Source: Orobanche coerulescens (taxonomy: Eukaryota; Streptophyta; Magnoliopsida; Lamiales; Orobanchaceae). Taken from it: DNA of 64,000 nucleotides. How positions within the stretch are numbered: position 1 is the first letter of the stretch; every line of letters begins with the position of its first letter. This document shows, piece after piece, positions 1 to 12,200 of the stretch. Under the pieces are notes generated by a model. It searched no databases, was not told the DNA's origin, and worked only from the letters and a program-made list of their open reading frames with translations. The stretch spans positions 62,001-126,000 of the forward strand of contig JAWKAU010000211.1 in assembly GCA_033398695.1 (NCBI GenBank), read 5' to 3'. Both the position numbers and the translations under genes were made by a program.

Positions 1-554
1 TCTTATTCAAATTTGTGAAGATACCCTTCCCCACCCTTTGAAATTTTCGGCCCAAGCATGATGAAAGGGAATCATCAAAAGTCTTCATATCTTGCCAAAT
101 CAAGAAGATCTCCTCCTTCCCCACCTTGAAGAATCGGCCGAACATGCTAAGGGATGGAGACTTGCATTTTCGTTTTTTTCTTGTTGTTCTTGTATCCTTA
201 TCCTTTGTATACTACTATATATATAGTAGTTCATTTGGTGTTTGTACATATCTTGAAAGTAATAAACCTTGTATTTCTCTGAAATATACGTTGAACGAGT
301 TCAACAAACTTTAGTTATTGTTTCGACGCGTCTCGAGATTTTAACTTGATCAATTCTCAATAGGTCTTGGGAAGAGATCACTTTTATCGAGTTATAGGTC
401 TAGTTCGATAAAACACATCCAAATCCGTATACACTACTACCTCACGGCCGAACTCCATTCAAATTCGGCCACCCTTAGTAAATTTCAAGTGATACTTTGA
501 TACTTGTTAATCTTCCGTTGTATTTTATACGTATTACTTACGTAATTCGTATCA
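1..554 (+). repeat. LTR of family A (A0), left end outside window
   Basis: The 3' part of a family A LTR, ending in CGTAATTCGTATCA at 554. It carries the palindromic TATA region (CTACTATATATATAGTAG, near 213-231), an AATAAA signal and the U5 hairpin seen in other A copies. It is closest to the A3 LTRs. The base after 554 continues H in antisense, interrupting its RT at the EWLIM position, so this is either a solo LTR or the 3' LTR of an element starting left of the window. CATGA (555-559) would be its right target duplication, which cannot be confirmed here. Confidence 0.9.
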
Positions 555-2362
555 CATGATGAGCCACTCGTACAATCTATGTTTTGTTTTAAAAGCCATC
601 TTCCATTCATCACCTTCTCGCATGCGAATATGATGGTAGCCGCTTCTCAAATCAACTTTCGAAAAAACCACTGAACCATGTAATTCATCCAACATATCAT
701 CAATTCTCGGAATTGGGAATCGACACTTGATGGTTATGTTATTCATGGCTCTACTAAGTATACACATTCGCCATGATCTATCTTTCTTCGGGACAAGCAA
801 AACCAGAACCGCACAAGGACTCAAACTCTCTCGAACGTACCCGCGGTTTATTAGCTCCTCGATTTATTTTTATAACTCCTTCGTATCCTCGGGCTTACAT
901 CGATAGGCAGCTTTGTTAGGGAGTGATGCACCCAGTATAAGATCGACTTGGTGTTCAATCCCACGTAAGGGCATCAAACCCGGCGGTAAGTCTTCCGGAA
1001 AAACATCCGCACATTCGCGTAACAAGGTATCGATCTCCCCTTTGCCTTGCACAACCATGTCAACGTCTCGTGTTTCTATAATCATCAACAAATACACACG
1101 CTCGCCATCATCAATAGTGTGCTTCATTTCTCTCTCACTAGCAAACATAGTAAGTTTCGGTTTTTCCATTTGGCTAGAACTCATCGAACGAATGGCTTGA
1201 GGTGACATTGGTTTAAGCACAATCTTCTTGCCTTTATCCCATAATTCATATTTGTTACTTCTTCCTCGATGTAAAATATCTTTATCAAATAGCCATGGTT
1301 GTCCCAAGAGTACATGGCATGCATCCATTGGGAGTACATCACATAATACATCGTCACCATATGAACACAAAGTGCGAAGGACTAGACTCGTATCATAATC
1401 TGGAGCATCGTAAGCCTCGTACTCCTCTTCTTCTTCGGCGTCTACGTTAAACACGTCACCGAGCCTTTCTCTTTCGTCCTCGACTAGCAATTCTTCCCGG
1501 ACCTTAAGAGCCTCTCTTAGTGTCACCGCCCGTTTATTCGGACACGCATTTTGGTAATGACCGAACCCTTGACACTTTAAACATCGTACCTTCGCCAAAC
1601 TCGTTTCTTTGGGTATGTAGGGAGCCTTAGGAGCCGTAATAGGGGCTGGACTTGGCGTGGTGCTTTTAGTACCTGAACATGAACTGATACTTGGATTTCC
1701 GAATTTGGATGGAAATTCGGGTCTTGGAAACTTCACCTTATTTTGGGCCTCTATCTTTACACATAGTCCACATAAAGTATCGAAATCTTCATATGGGTAC
1801 AATTCCACCGTTTTAGCTATGTTTTTATTCAAGCCACGTAAAAAACGTGACATCTTTTGCTCTTCGTTTTCTTCTAATTCTCCCATTAAGACCAAGTTTT
1901 CGAATTCTTCAATGTATTCACCAACACTTAGTTTTCCTTACATGAAGCCGACAATCTTCCAGTACAAGGTTAACCGATGTGATGGTGGCACATACCTTTT
2001 ACGAAGTTTTCTTTTTAATGAATCCCATGAATGGATCTTTGCTTTTCCCGTCCGAGCTCTTCGTGTCTTCACTCCTTCGAACCAAAAAGAAGCGCCCTTC
2101 CCTAACTTGAGAATTGCATATTTGCAACGTTTCTCGTCGTTAAGGTCTTTGAATTCGAACATGCACTCAATCTTCTGTTCCCATTCCAAATAAGCTTCGG
2201 GATTGGTACCTCCTACGAATTTCAGAAGTTCGTTTACTTAAACTCATCCGCATGGTGCAGTGAATGTGCGTCGTCTCTGCGCCTTGCTTGCATACGCTAC
2301 TCCAGTAAACCGCTTAGTGCATCACGGAATTTCATCAAGAAATCGAGATCGGAGAAATCCAT
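555..2362 (-). pseudogene. H gag-protease-RT polyprotein, broken
   Basis: Start chosen at the ATG at 2362, opening MDFSDLDFLMK as in family C. Gag follows (best part 1938-2189, then 870-1895), with the CCHC knuckle CLKCQGFGHYQNAC near 1530-1585. The protease is crippled: the protein runs from LVLRTL straight to CSYGDDVLCD near 1370, skipping about 82 residues that in other copies contain the active-site IIDGGSCTN. The RT N-terminus ([36 protein letters not shown]) lies at 552-824 and ends where A0 is inserted. Several stops and frameshifts lie in the first 60 codons of gag and between 824 and 870. The family makes virus-like particles and copies element RNA in the cytoplasm; this copy cannot do so alone. 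Confidence 0.85.
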
Positions 2363-2416
2363 AACAAGAGAGTCACGAGATAGTTTTAACAAGAAATCGC
2401 CAAGGAAATAACCTTG

Positions 2417-2429
2417 GGCTCCGATGCCA
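2417..2429 (-). promoter_or_regulatory. Primer-binding site of H
   Basis: On the minus strand this reads TGGCATCGGAGCC, four bases inside the LTR end. It is close to TGGTATCAGAGCC, the plant initiator-Met tRNA complement used by many plant LTR elements, with two differences. Confidence 0.75.
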
Positions 2430-2433
2430 CTAA

Positions 2434-3400
2434 TGATATGAATTTGCTCTGAATGTGAATATGTATTGGTTGGAAAATGTATAAGTATGGAAGTATATCG
2501 TAGCGGAAGTATATTTTTGTGGATAGGATATTTCGAATGTAAAATTATGGAGATAATCTAGTAACAATATCGATCAACGAGGTTCTACCGAACAAGAACA
2601 AAGATTTATCGAATAAGACCTATAACTCGATAAGATGATTTCTTCTCAAGACCTATTGAGAATCGATCATATTAATACTCGAAAACGCGACGAATAATAA
2701 TCAAGGGTTTGATGAAACTCATTCAACAAGGATGAAAATACAAAGTGTATTCTTTCTTTAACATTCAATGGCCTAATACATGATTAACAAAGACTACTTA
2801 TAGAAGAGTAGTCTTCCTCAACCAACCAAAGGAATCAAAAGCAAGATCACATGATCTTGAAAAGAAAAACAATGATTAAGTAAAGAACAAGATCACATGA
2901 TCTTGAAAAGGAAGACAAGAATCAAGATCAAACTATAAAAATTACAACATCAAATAATAGGGGGGCAAAGAAAGGAAAAAGAGACAAAAACAACACATAA
3001 GGCATGTGAAAGTGTTTGGCCAGTGACTTCCGACACGGGCCGTGACGTGTGACACGGTCAGGTTGCACATTCTGCAGAATCTGGATGAGCAGGACTCGAT
3101 CGTGTCCCGGAACACGGTCGGGTTAGGTAGGCAGTGCCTTCGGCACTTTCCGGAAGAGTTAGACACGGCCCGTGTCTCCTGACACGACCGGGTTCGGCGG
3201 GCAGTAAGTTTTGCCTTTCCGGAACAGTGCAACACGGGCCGTGTCATATGACACGGCCGAGACCGAGCACCATGGTTACTCCTCGTCTTGTGTCCGTTTT
3301 CTCACCTAAATATGTAGTCGTACGTGTATGGCGTGTTGTAGGGCCGCTTACGTCGATCCTTACATTGTCTTCTTCATTTGGATAAGTCAATCCCGTATCA
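2434..3400 (-). repeat. 5' LTR of H
   Basis: 967 bp. On the plus strand it runs from TGATATGAATT (a decayed terminus) to CCCGTATCA. In element orientation it begins TGATACGGG, encodes the IDV...TTTYLGEKTD peptide also found at the start of B and C LTRs (near 3270-3370), then carries a GC-rich U3 block of CCGTGTC/GACACGG inverted repeats (about 3030-3270), an AT-rich promoter zone and the TAGGTC hairpin (2606-2633). Confidence 0.85.
2606..2633 (-). promoter_or_regulatory. R/U5 hairpin of H LTR
   Basis: On the minus strand, arms TTATCGAGTTA and TTATTCGATAA flank the loop TAGGTC. One U-U mismatch and one G-U wobble are present. It is the H version of a hairpin found in all other LTR families here. 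Confidence 0.6.
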
Positions 3401-3917
3401 ACTTCAGCGAAAAATTGAGTGGTCCTACACTCAACTACCCGATGTACGACTAAGAACTCTATGCGTTGGTGAGAGCTTTGAAAACTTGGCAACATTATCT
3501 ATGGCCAAAGCAATTTGTGATTCCCCCGGATCATGAATCGCGAAAACACCTAAAAGGGCAGCACCAACTCAACAAACGACATGCTAAATGGGTAGAGTTT
3601 ATTGAGACTTTTCCTCATGTCATCCGCTACAAGAAAGGTATAGAAAATGTGGTCATTGATGCTCTCTCTCGAAGGTATACACTTATCTACACTCTTGATA
3701 CTAAACTATTCGGTTTTGAACATATTAAAGAATTGTATGTCAATGATCTTGATTTCGGACAAGTTTACAAAGAATGTGAACAAATAGCTCACGGTCAATT
3801 CTACAAACATGATGGTTATTTATTTCGTGGAAATCAGTTATGTATTCCTGCTTGTTCATTGTGAGAATTATTTATGCATGAAGCACATGGTGGTGGTTTA
3901 ATGGGACACTTTGGAAT
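3401..3917 (+). pseudogene. Element D pol: RNase H end and integrase zinc region
   Basis: Reads FSEKLSGPTLNYPMYD, then a stop, then [39 protein letters not shown] and [10 protein letters not shown]: the C-terminal half of a gypsy RNase H and its tether. It continues as a stop-interrupted integrase N-terminus with HEAHGGGLMGHFG at the right edge. RNase H removes RNA from the RNA-DNA hybrid; the histidine-rich start belongs to the integrase HHCC zinc domain. H is inserted on the left, and on the right the C tandem splits the integrase after HFGI, with the reading resuming at 44524. The protein is clearly diverged from family A, so D is a different gypsy lineage. Confidence 0.85.
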
Positions 3918-5138
3918 TGATACGGAATTGACTAGTCCGAATAAAGAAAAGGAAGCAAGGATCGACGTAAATGGCCTTACGATGCGTCATGCACATACGG
4001 CGACATTTTTATGCGAGAAAACGGACATAAGACATAAAAGGAATGTCCAACCTGCCGAAAAATATCCAACCGGCCAGAAAATATCCAACCTGCCGGAAAA
4101 TGTCACGCCAAACCGGAAAATGCCGAGCACTGCCGACCGAACTCGGCCGTGTCGTCCGACACGGCCCGTGCCGAGATGTGCTGGATAAGCCAAACTGACT
4201 GTCCACAGGACTCGACTGTGTTGTCTGGCGCCGCCGAGTCGAACTCTTCCGGATAAGCCAAAACCGACTGCCAGACACCCGACCGTGTTCCAGGACACGG
4301 TCGAGTCAATGCCGAACGTCCTTGTCGCGCCGCGCCCGTGCCGAATCACTGTCGGACGAGTCACTGTCGGACGTCCTTGTCGCGCCACGACCGTGTCAAG
4401 CGGACACGGTCGAGTCATTGCCGACCAGATGCGCGTCGCGGCCGTGTCAAGCGACACGGCCCGTGTCCTGCCGGCAGATTACTCTTTTTTATAGCTTTTT
4501 TTGTGTGTTTGTCTTTTCTTTGTTTTTTACTCATTTTAGGGATTGTGTTTCCCCTAAAATTATGATTGTTGTTCCTTTTGTATTTTATTATTGATTTGTT
4601 TTGATTATTCAAATATTTTATAAATCTTTGAATTGTTTTCTTTTATTATGGGAAGACTTGAAGTCTTCTATATATAGTCTTGTGTAAGCATTGTAACAAG
4701 CATTGTATTTTGAAGAAATAAGATTACACTTTGTGTTTTTCTTGGTGAATGCTTTTCATCGAAACTTGATTTTTATTCGACGCATCTTCGAGTATTAATC
4801 CGATTAATTCTCAATAGGTCTTGAGAAGAAATCACCTTATCAAACTATAGGTCTAGTTTGATAAATCATTCATATTGTTCTTGTTTACGTAAGCCGAATT
4901 GCCCTACTTTCGGTTATTTCTTACGAGTGTTACACATATTCGAGTGTTGAGAGGATCAACAACATTTCCGCTGCATTTCATACGAGTTTAAGTCTTCTTG
5001 ATCAATATTATCACTTTATCCGATATTACATACAAAAATACATCCAAAAACACCATACTCGTAAAAAGACTTCCGCTACGATATTCTTACGCACACTCTG
5101 ACCGATACGTATCCACCTTTTCGGGATAATTCGTATCA
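3918..5138 (+). repeat. Family C LTR, left copy
   Basis: 1221 bp, TGATACGGAATTG to GATAATTCGTATCA. It starts with sequence encoding ARIDVNGLTMRHAHTATFL, then about 20-bp repeats built on CCTGCCGGAAAATGTCCAA (about 4040-4130), then CCGTGTC/GACACGG inverted repeats to about 4480. These are followed by an AT-rich promoter with TCTATATATAG (near 4667), a polyA region and the TAGGTC hairpin. Upstream GGAAT is the target duplication. Confidence 0.92.
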
Positions 5139-5142
5139 TTAG

Positions 5143-5155
5143 TGGTATCGGAGCC
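5143..5155 (+). promoter_or_regulatory. Primer-binding site, C internal 1
   Basis: TGGTATCGGAGCC, four bases after the LTR. One mismatch to the plant initiator-Met tRNA complement TGGTATCAGAGCC. The same sequence follows the middle LTR at 41222-41234. Confidence 0.8.
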
Positions 5156-5220
5156 CAAGGCTATTTTCTTGGCAATTTTATTGAAGATTTCTTGTTCAAA
5201 ACTATCTCTTGAATCTTGTT

Positions 5221-5408
5221 ATGGATTTCTCCGATCCCGATTTCTTGATGAAACTCCGGGACGCACTAAGCGGTCTACCGGAACCACGTATGCAAGCAAG
5301 ACGCGAGGATGACGCACATCAAATACACCATGCGGATGAGTTTAAAGTAAATGAACTTCCGGAGTTCGTTGGAGGTACCGATCCCGAAGCTTATTTGGAG
5401 TGGGAACG
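5221..5408 (+). pseudogene. C internal 1 gag, N-terminal piece
   Basis: The ATG at 5221 opens MDFSDPDFLMKLRDALSGL and runs through HHADEFKVNELPEFVGG to LEWER, the start of a retrotransposon gag that would form the particle shell. A1 is inserted here; the frame resumes at 17261-17475 and then at 38399. Inframe starts upstream of 5221 lack ATG, so 5221 is preferred. Confidence 0.85.
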
Positions 5409-6307
5409 TGATACGAATTACGTAAGTAATACGTATAAAATAGAACGGAAGTTTAACAAGTATCAAAGTATCACTTGAATTTTACTAAGGGTGGCCGAAA
5501 TTTGATGGTGTTCGGCCGTGATGTAGTATGATGTACGGAGTTTGATGTGTTTTTATCGAACTAGACCTATAACTCGATAAAAGGTAATCTCTTCCCAAGA
5601 CCTTTTGAGAATTGATCAAGTTAAAATCTCGAGACGCGTCGAAACAATAACTAAAGTTTGTTGAACTCGTATATTTCAAAGGAAATACAAGGTTTTTTTT
5701 ATGATTCAAGATATATTACAATCATCAAATGGACTACTATATATAGTAGTATACAAGGATAATGATACAAAAACAACAAGAAAAAAACGAGCCACCAATC
5801 TTCCTCATGTTCGGCCGAATGTAGTGTGGGGAAGGCAAGATCTTGGACAATCTTCAAGTATCTTGGAATGTAGTGTGCATGACTTTGACATGTTGAAAGA
5901 AGACTTGATGAAAGTCTTTATCCATGGAAATTTTGGCCGATTTTGTGGGGAGTCTTGGGAGATTTATTTAGGACATGATCTTTATGTATCTTGATAAGAT
6001 ATGAAGATGGGATCTTTTATTTTGTCTTGGCCGATTTTTCAAACAAGGTGGGGAAGGAGGTTATCTTCACTTATCTTGTGAAAGATATGAAGACAAAGGG
6101 TCCCTTTCAAGCATGTTTTGGTCGATCTTCATGCTTTTGGACCGATTTCGTCGTCGAGTTCTACGTCACTCTGTTCGATTAACAACGTAACTCCAATCCG
6201 CGTATTCTTTTCTCCCAAATATAATGATGCATGAACATGCATTTGTATCGTCGTGAATGTCGATTTTTATCGGAGCTTCTTCGACCGGAATATTAGATAT
6301 CGTATCA
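5409..6307 (-). repeat. A1 3' LTR
   Basis: Runs from TGATACGAATTACGTAAG to TAGATATCGTATCA on the plus strand. The plus-strand bases just after it (TTCCCTCCTTC) are the complement of the polypurine tract. Compared with the other A1 LTR it lacks about 8-9 bp near 5670, within GTTCAACG. The end of pol reads into it. Confidence 0.93.
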
Positions 6308-8503
6308 TTCCCTCCTTCTTTGAAAGGAATTGACCTCAATTCCGTAATGCCATCGTCGTCAAGGTAAGGCGAGAGATCACCTACGTTGAAAGTCGCGTGT
6401 ACTCCGTATTCGCCGGAAGTTCGACTTTGTATGCGTTGTCGTTCACTTTTTCCACAATTTTGTACGGACCCTCGGCTCTCGGCATCAATTTGTTCTTCCG
6501 TTTGCTTGGGAATCTTTCTTTTCTCAAATGTATCCAAACTAAGTCGCCAACATCAAATAATCTCGCTTTTTTATTTTTGTTCGACTTCCGTTTGTAAATT
6601 TCATTCACTTCTTTAATCCGTTCCCGTATCTTTTCATGTAACTTTATCATTGATTTGAGTTTTGCTTCGGCATCTTTGTGAACCAATTCGTTGCTCGGCA
6701 AGGGAATCAAGTCCAATGGCAAGTGCGGATTTAATCCGTATACCACTTCAAAAGGTGAATGGGCCGTGGCATAACCGGGTGATCGGTTGTATGCGAATTC
6801 CGCATGAGCAAGTTTAACGTCCCAATCCTTCTGTGTTTTATTTACCAACCATAGCAATAATGCTCCCAAGGTTCTATTAGTTACCTCGGTCATCCGTCGG
6901 TTTGCGGGTGATGTGAAGTCTTGAACAGGAGTTTAGTACCTACTTTCCTCCATAAAGTATTCCGAAGTAACTCAGAAATTTGGAATCTCGATCTGACACG
7001 ATAGTTTTTGGAACTCCGTGTAAACGAACTACTTCCCGGAAGTACAAGTCCGCCACATTGCCTGCGTCATCGATTTTGTGGCACGCGATAAAGTGAGCCA
7101 TTTTCGAAAAACGGTCGACGACCACCATGATCGAGTCTTTGCCTCGTTGAGTACGAGGTAAAGCCACAATAAAATTCATCGAGACATCCTCCCACGGTCG
7201 TAACGGCATGTATGTACTCGACTTGAACGAACTTTTCATCATGTGACAAGTTACGCATTTGCTCACGATTGTGCTTACGTCACCATACATCTTCGGCCAA
7301 AAGAAATGTTCTTTTAGCACCTCTGATCTTGGTCGAGCCGAAATGACCGGCTAGTCCTCCTCCGTGCGCCTCCCGAACCAGCAATTCCCGAATTGTATGT
7401 CTCGGCACACATAATTTATTTCCCTTGAAAAGAAAGCCATCTTGTAAAACAAATTCCTCGTACGGGGCCGTTTTACAACGGTTAAAAATTTCCCGAAGTC
7501 CAAATCGTCGTTGTAATGATCTTTCAAAGTCTCGAACCCCAACAAACGAACATCTAGCATCGACATAAGGCATACCGTCTCGATAGTGCATCCGCCACTA
7601 CATTACTCTTCCCGTCTTTATACTTGGATGAAAAGTGAAAAGATTGTAAAAATTCCACCCATTTTGCATGTCTCGGGCTTAGCTTACTTTGTCCGTTGAT
7701 GTATTTCAACGACTCGTGATCCGAATGCAGCACGAAATGTTTCGAACGCAGATAATGACTCCAATGATCGAGTGCTCTTACGATAGCATAGAACTCCTTG
7801 TCGTAAGTACAATAATTCACTCGGGCGCCACTTAACTTCTCCGAAAAATAGGCGATGGGACGGCCTCTTTGAATAAGCACTGCCCCGATTCCAACTCCGC
7901 TAGCGTCGCATTCCACCTCAAACGGTTGTGAAAAATCGGGTAACATCAAAATCGGTGCTTCACATAATTTTCCCTTTAAATTTTCAAAAGCCTTTTGGGC
8001 CGCCTCGTTCCATGCAAAGGTTCCTTTTTTCAGACACTCCATGATCGGACTGGAGATAGTGCTAAAGTCCCTTATGAATCGTCGGTAAAAAGAAGCGAGG
8101 CCATGAAATGACCGTACCTCCGTGATTGTCTTTGGGGTCGGCCAGGACTTGATTGCCGCGATCTTCTCTTGGTCGACCGAAACTCCGTCTTTCGAAACAA
8201 CATAGCCGAGAAAGATAAGACTCTCGACTAGGAAAGTACACTTCTCCCATTTTCCATAAAGTTTTTGTTCCCTTAGCGTCTCAAATACGTACCGCAAATG
8301 TTCGAGATGTTCCTCTACGGACCGACTGTAGATCAAAATGTCATCTAAGTACACGACAACAAACTTTCCCAAGAAAGGTTTAAGAACCTCGTTCATCAAC
8401 CTCATAAAAGTGCTCGGGGCGTTGGTGAGGCCGAATGGCATCACAACCCATTCGTAAAGTCCGTTCTTTGTTTTAAACGCCGTTTTCCATTCGTCTCCCT
8501 CTC
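6166..8503 (-). pseudogene. A1 pol, RT C-terminal half to integrase tail
   Basis: From the A2 insertion leftwards: RT with [13 protein letters not shown] (YLDD at 8340-8351), RNase H ([38 protein letters not shown]), the tether ending in [11 protein letters not shown], then the integrase zinc domain ([20 protein letters not shown]). The catalytic core has [13 protein letters not shown], where the first aspartate is asparagine (near 7175), then [11 protein letters not shown] small deletion near 6892 removes the QTEV stretch. The C-terminal domain GDLVWIHLRKERFPSKRK follows, ending ELRSIPFKEGGND, and the frame continues into the LTR. Frameshifts lie near 7570, 7330, 6930 and 6400. Integrase joins element DNA to chromosomes; this copy would be inactive. 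Confidence 0.9.
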
Positions 8504-9298
8504 TGATACGAATTACGTAAGTAATACGTATAAAACACAACGGAAGGTTAACACGTAACAAAGTATCACTCGAAATTTGCTAAGGGTGGCCGAAAGTTGA
8601 TGGTGTTTCGGCCGTGAAGTAGTGTGAAGTACGGAGTTTGGCGTGTTTTATCGAACTAGACCTATAACTCGATAAAAGGGTAATCTCTTCCCAAGACCTT
8701 TTGAGAATTGATCAAAGTTAAAATCTCGAAACTCGTCGAAACAATAACTTAAGGTTTGTCGAACTCGTTCAACGTATATTTCAAAGGAAATACAAAGTTT
8801 ATTATGATTCTTGATGATTACAAACACCAAATAACCTACCATATATATAGTAGGATAAGGATACAAAACAACAAGAAAACAACAAAATGTAAATCTCCAT
8901 CCCTCTCCATGTTTCGGCCGATTCTTCAAGGTGGGACAAGGAGGATCACTTCCCTTGATTTGGCAAGATATGAGGACACTTGAGGATCATGCTTGGAGAT
9001 CTTCTTGATTTGGCAAGATGTGAAGACTTTGATGATTCCTTATCATCATGCTTGGGGCCGCAAATATCATAAAAAAAAAATGCTTGTCAATTCTTCAATC
9101 TTTGTGGACCAATCGGCCGAACATCCATGTTAGGGCCGATTCCGATGTTAATTCCGTCGCCATATTTACGTAACTCCTTTTCCGATTAATAACGTAACTC
9201 CAAGCCGCTTTAACATTTTCTCCTAAGTATAACGATGCATCATCTTGAATGTCGATTTTTATCGGAGTTTCTTCGATCGAATATTAGATATCGTATCA
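8504..9298 (-). repeat. A2 3' LTR
   Basis: TGATACGAATTACG to GATATCGTATCA. It contains the 18-20 bp palindromic TATA region near 8848-8866 and an open frame continuing pol. Small differences from its partner include GTTAGGGCC versus GTTCCGGGCC near 9131. Confidence 0.93.
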
Positions 9299-12200
9299 TT
9301 CCTCCGTCTTTGAAAGGAATTGACCTCAATTCGCAATGCCATCGTCGTCAAGATAAGGTGAGAGATCACCTACGTTGAATGTCGCGTGTACTCCGTATTC
9401 GCGGAAGTTCGACTTTGTATGCGTTGTCGTTCACTTTTTCCACAATCTTGTACGGACCTTCGGCTCTCGGCATCAATTTGTTCTTCCGTTTGCTCGGGAA
9501 TCTTTCTTTTCTCAAATGTATCCAAACTAAGTCGCCAACATCAAATAATCTCGCTTTTTTATTTTTGTTCGACTTCCGTTTGTACATTTCATTCACTTCT
9601 TTAATCCGTTCCCGTATCTTTTCGTGTAACTTTATCATCGATTTGAGTTTTGCTTGGCGTCCTTGTGAACCAATTCGTTGCTCGGTAGGGGAATCAAGTC
9701 CAATGGCAAGTGCGGATTTAATCCGTATACCACTTCAAATGGTGAATGGCCCGTGGCATAACCGGGTGATCGGTTGTATGCAAATTCGGCATGAGCAAGT
9801 TTAACGTCCCAATCTTTACGAGTTTTATTTACTAACCCTCGTAATAATGCTCCCAAGGTTCGATTAGTTACCTCGGTCTGTCCGTCGGTTTGCGGGTGAT
9901 GTGAAGTCTTGAATAGGAGTTTAGTACCGACTTTCCTCCATAAAGTATTCGAAGTAACTCGAAATTTGGAATCTCGATCCGACACGATAGTTTTGGCACT
10001 CCGTGTAAACGAACTATTTCCGGAAATACAGGTCCGCCACATTGCTTGCATCATCGGTTTTGTGGCACGCGACAAAGTGAGCCATTTTCGAAAAACGGTC
10101 GGCGACCACCATGATCGAGTCCTTGCCTCGTTGAGTACGAGGTAAAGCCACAATAAAATCCATCGAGACATCCTCCCACGGTCGTAACGGTATCGGCAAC
10201 GGCATGTATGTACTCGACTTGAACGAACTTTTCATCATATGACAAGTTACGCAGTTGCTCACGATTGTCGACGTCACCATACATCTTCGGCCAAAAGAAA
10301 TGTTCTTTTAGCACCTCTACATCTTGGTCGAGCCAAGTGACCGGCTAGTCCTCCTCCGTGCGCCTCCCGAACCAAAGAATTCCCGAATTGTATGTCTCGG
10401 CACACATAATTTATTCCCCTTGAAGAGAAAGCCATCTTGTAAAACAAATTCCTCGACGGGGCCGTTTTACAACGGTTAAAAATTTCCCGAAATCCAAATC
10501 GTCGTTGTAATGATCTTTCAAAGTCTCGAATCCCAACAAACGAACATCTAGCATCGACGAAGGCATACCGTCTCGACAGTGCATCCGCCACTACATTACT
10601 CTTCCCGTCTTTGTACTTGGATGAAAAATGAAAAGATTGTAAAAATTCCACCCATTTTGCATGTCTCGGGCTTAGCTTACTCTGTCCGTTGATGTATTTC
10701 AACGACTCGTGATCCGAATGCAGCACGAAATGTTTAGAACGCAGATAATGACTCCAATGATCGAGTGCTCTTACGATAGCATAGAACTCCTTGTCGTAAG
10801 TACAATAATTCACTCGGGCGCCACTTAGCTTCTCCGAAAAATAGGCAATGGGACGGCCTCTCTGAATGAGCGCTGCCCCGATTCCAACTCCGCTAGCATC
10901 GCATTCTACCTCAAACGGTTGTGAAAAATCGGGCAACGTCAAAATCGGCGCTTCACATAATTTTCCTTTTAAGTTTTCAAAAGCCTTTTGGGCCGTCTCG
11001 TTCCAAGCAAAGGTTCCCTTTTTCGGACACTCCGTGATAGGATTGGATATAGTCTCAAGTCCCGTATGAATCGTCGGTAAAAAGAAGCGAGGCCATGAAA
11101 TGACCGTACCTCCGTGATTGTCTTTGGGGTCGGCCACGACTTGATTGCCGCGATCTTCTCTTGATCGACCGAAACTCCGTCTTTTGAAACAACATAGCCG
11201 AGAAAGACAAGACTCTCGACTAGAAAAGTACACTTCTCCCGTTTTCCATAAAGCTTTTGTTCCCTTAGCGTCTCAAACACGTACGCAAATGTTCGAGATG
11301 TTCTTCTACGGACCGATCAGATCAAAATGTCGTCTAAGTACACGACAACAAACTTTCCCAAGAAAGGTTTTAGAACCTCGTTCATCAACCTCATAAAGGT
11401 GCTCGGGCGTTGGTGAGGCCGAATGGCATCACAACCCATTCGTAAAGTCCATTCTTCGTTTTAAACGCCGTTTTCCATTCGTCTCCCTCTCGCATGCGGA
11501 TTTGATGGTATCCGCTCGTAAATCAACTTTGGAAAATATAACCGAGCCATGTAACTCGTCCCAAAGATGTCGTCTAGTCTCGGGATGGGAAACCGATACT
11601 TGACGGTGATGTTATTCACGGCTCACAATACACATCCGCCATGTTCCGTCTTTTTTGGTACGAGTAGAACTGAACCGCACGGACTTAAACTTTCTCGGAC
11701 ATATCCGTGATTCATGAGTTCATCAAGTTGACGTTGTAGTTCTTTTGTGTCTGCGGGATTACAACGAGACGCCGCTTTGTTCGGTAATGGAGCTCGGTAT
11801 AAGATCAATCGGTGTTCAATCCCGCGGATAGGTGGTAATCCTACCGCAAGTCTTGAAATACGTCCGAAAACTCGTGTAATAGTGCATCTATCTCCTCCTC
11901 ATTTTGCGATTTGGTGGCAAGATTTCGGACCTCCTTGATCATCATCAAATAAACACGTTCGCCATCGTCAATGGCGTGTTCGACTTCTTTCTCGTTTGCA
12001 AACATCGTAAGTTTCGGCCCTTCGACTTTTTTCGAACTCATCGTCCGGATAGCTTGAGGTGACATAGGTTTAAGGACAATTTTTTTACCTTTGTCACGTA
12101 GCTCGTACTCATTACTCCTCCCTCGATGTAGTACGTCCCGATCAAATAGCCAAGGTCTTCCTAATAATACGTGACATGCGTCCATCGGTAGTACATCGCA

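Larger units (their letters stand above)
555..3400 (-). mobile_element. Ty3/gypsy element H, partial, autonomous type
   Basis: Minus-strand element with its 5' LTR at 2434-3400, then primer-binding site, gag, damaged protease and the start of RT, cut at 554 by the A0 LTR. Its LTR (GC-rich U3 array, TAGGTC hairpin) and gag resemble the gag-only families B and C, yet H keeps RT, so it is a plausible autonomous relative of those elements. It is inserted in D at 3400/3401, just before the RNase H FSEKLSG stretch. ACTTC (3401-3405) would be the target duplication, with its partner outside the window. Confidence 0.85.

Noticed and set aside
1657..2193. Long plus-strand frame opposite H gag
   Set aside because: Antisense shadow of gag; the same shadow appears opposite every gag copy.
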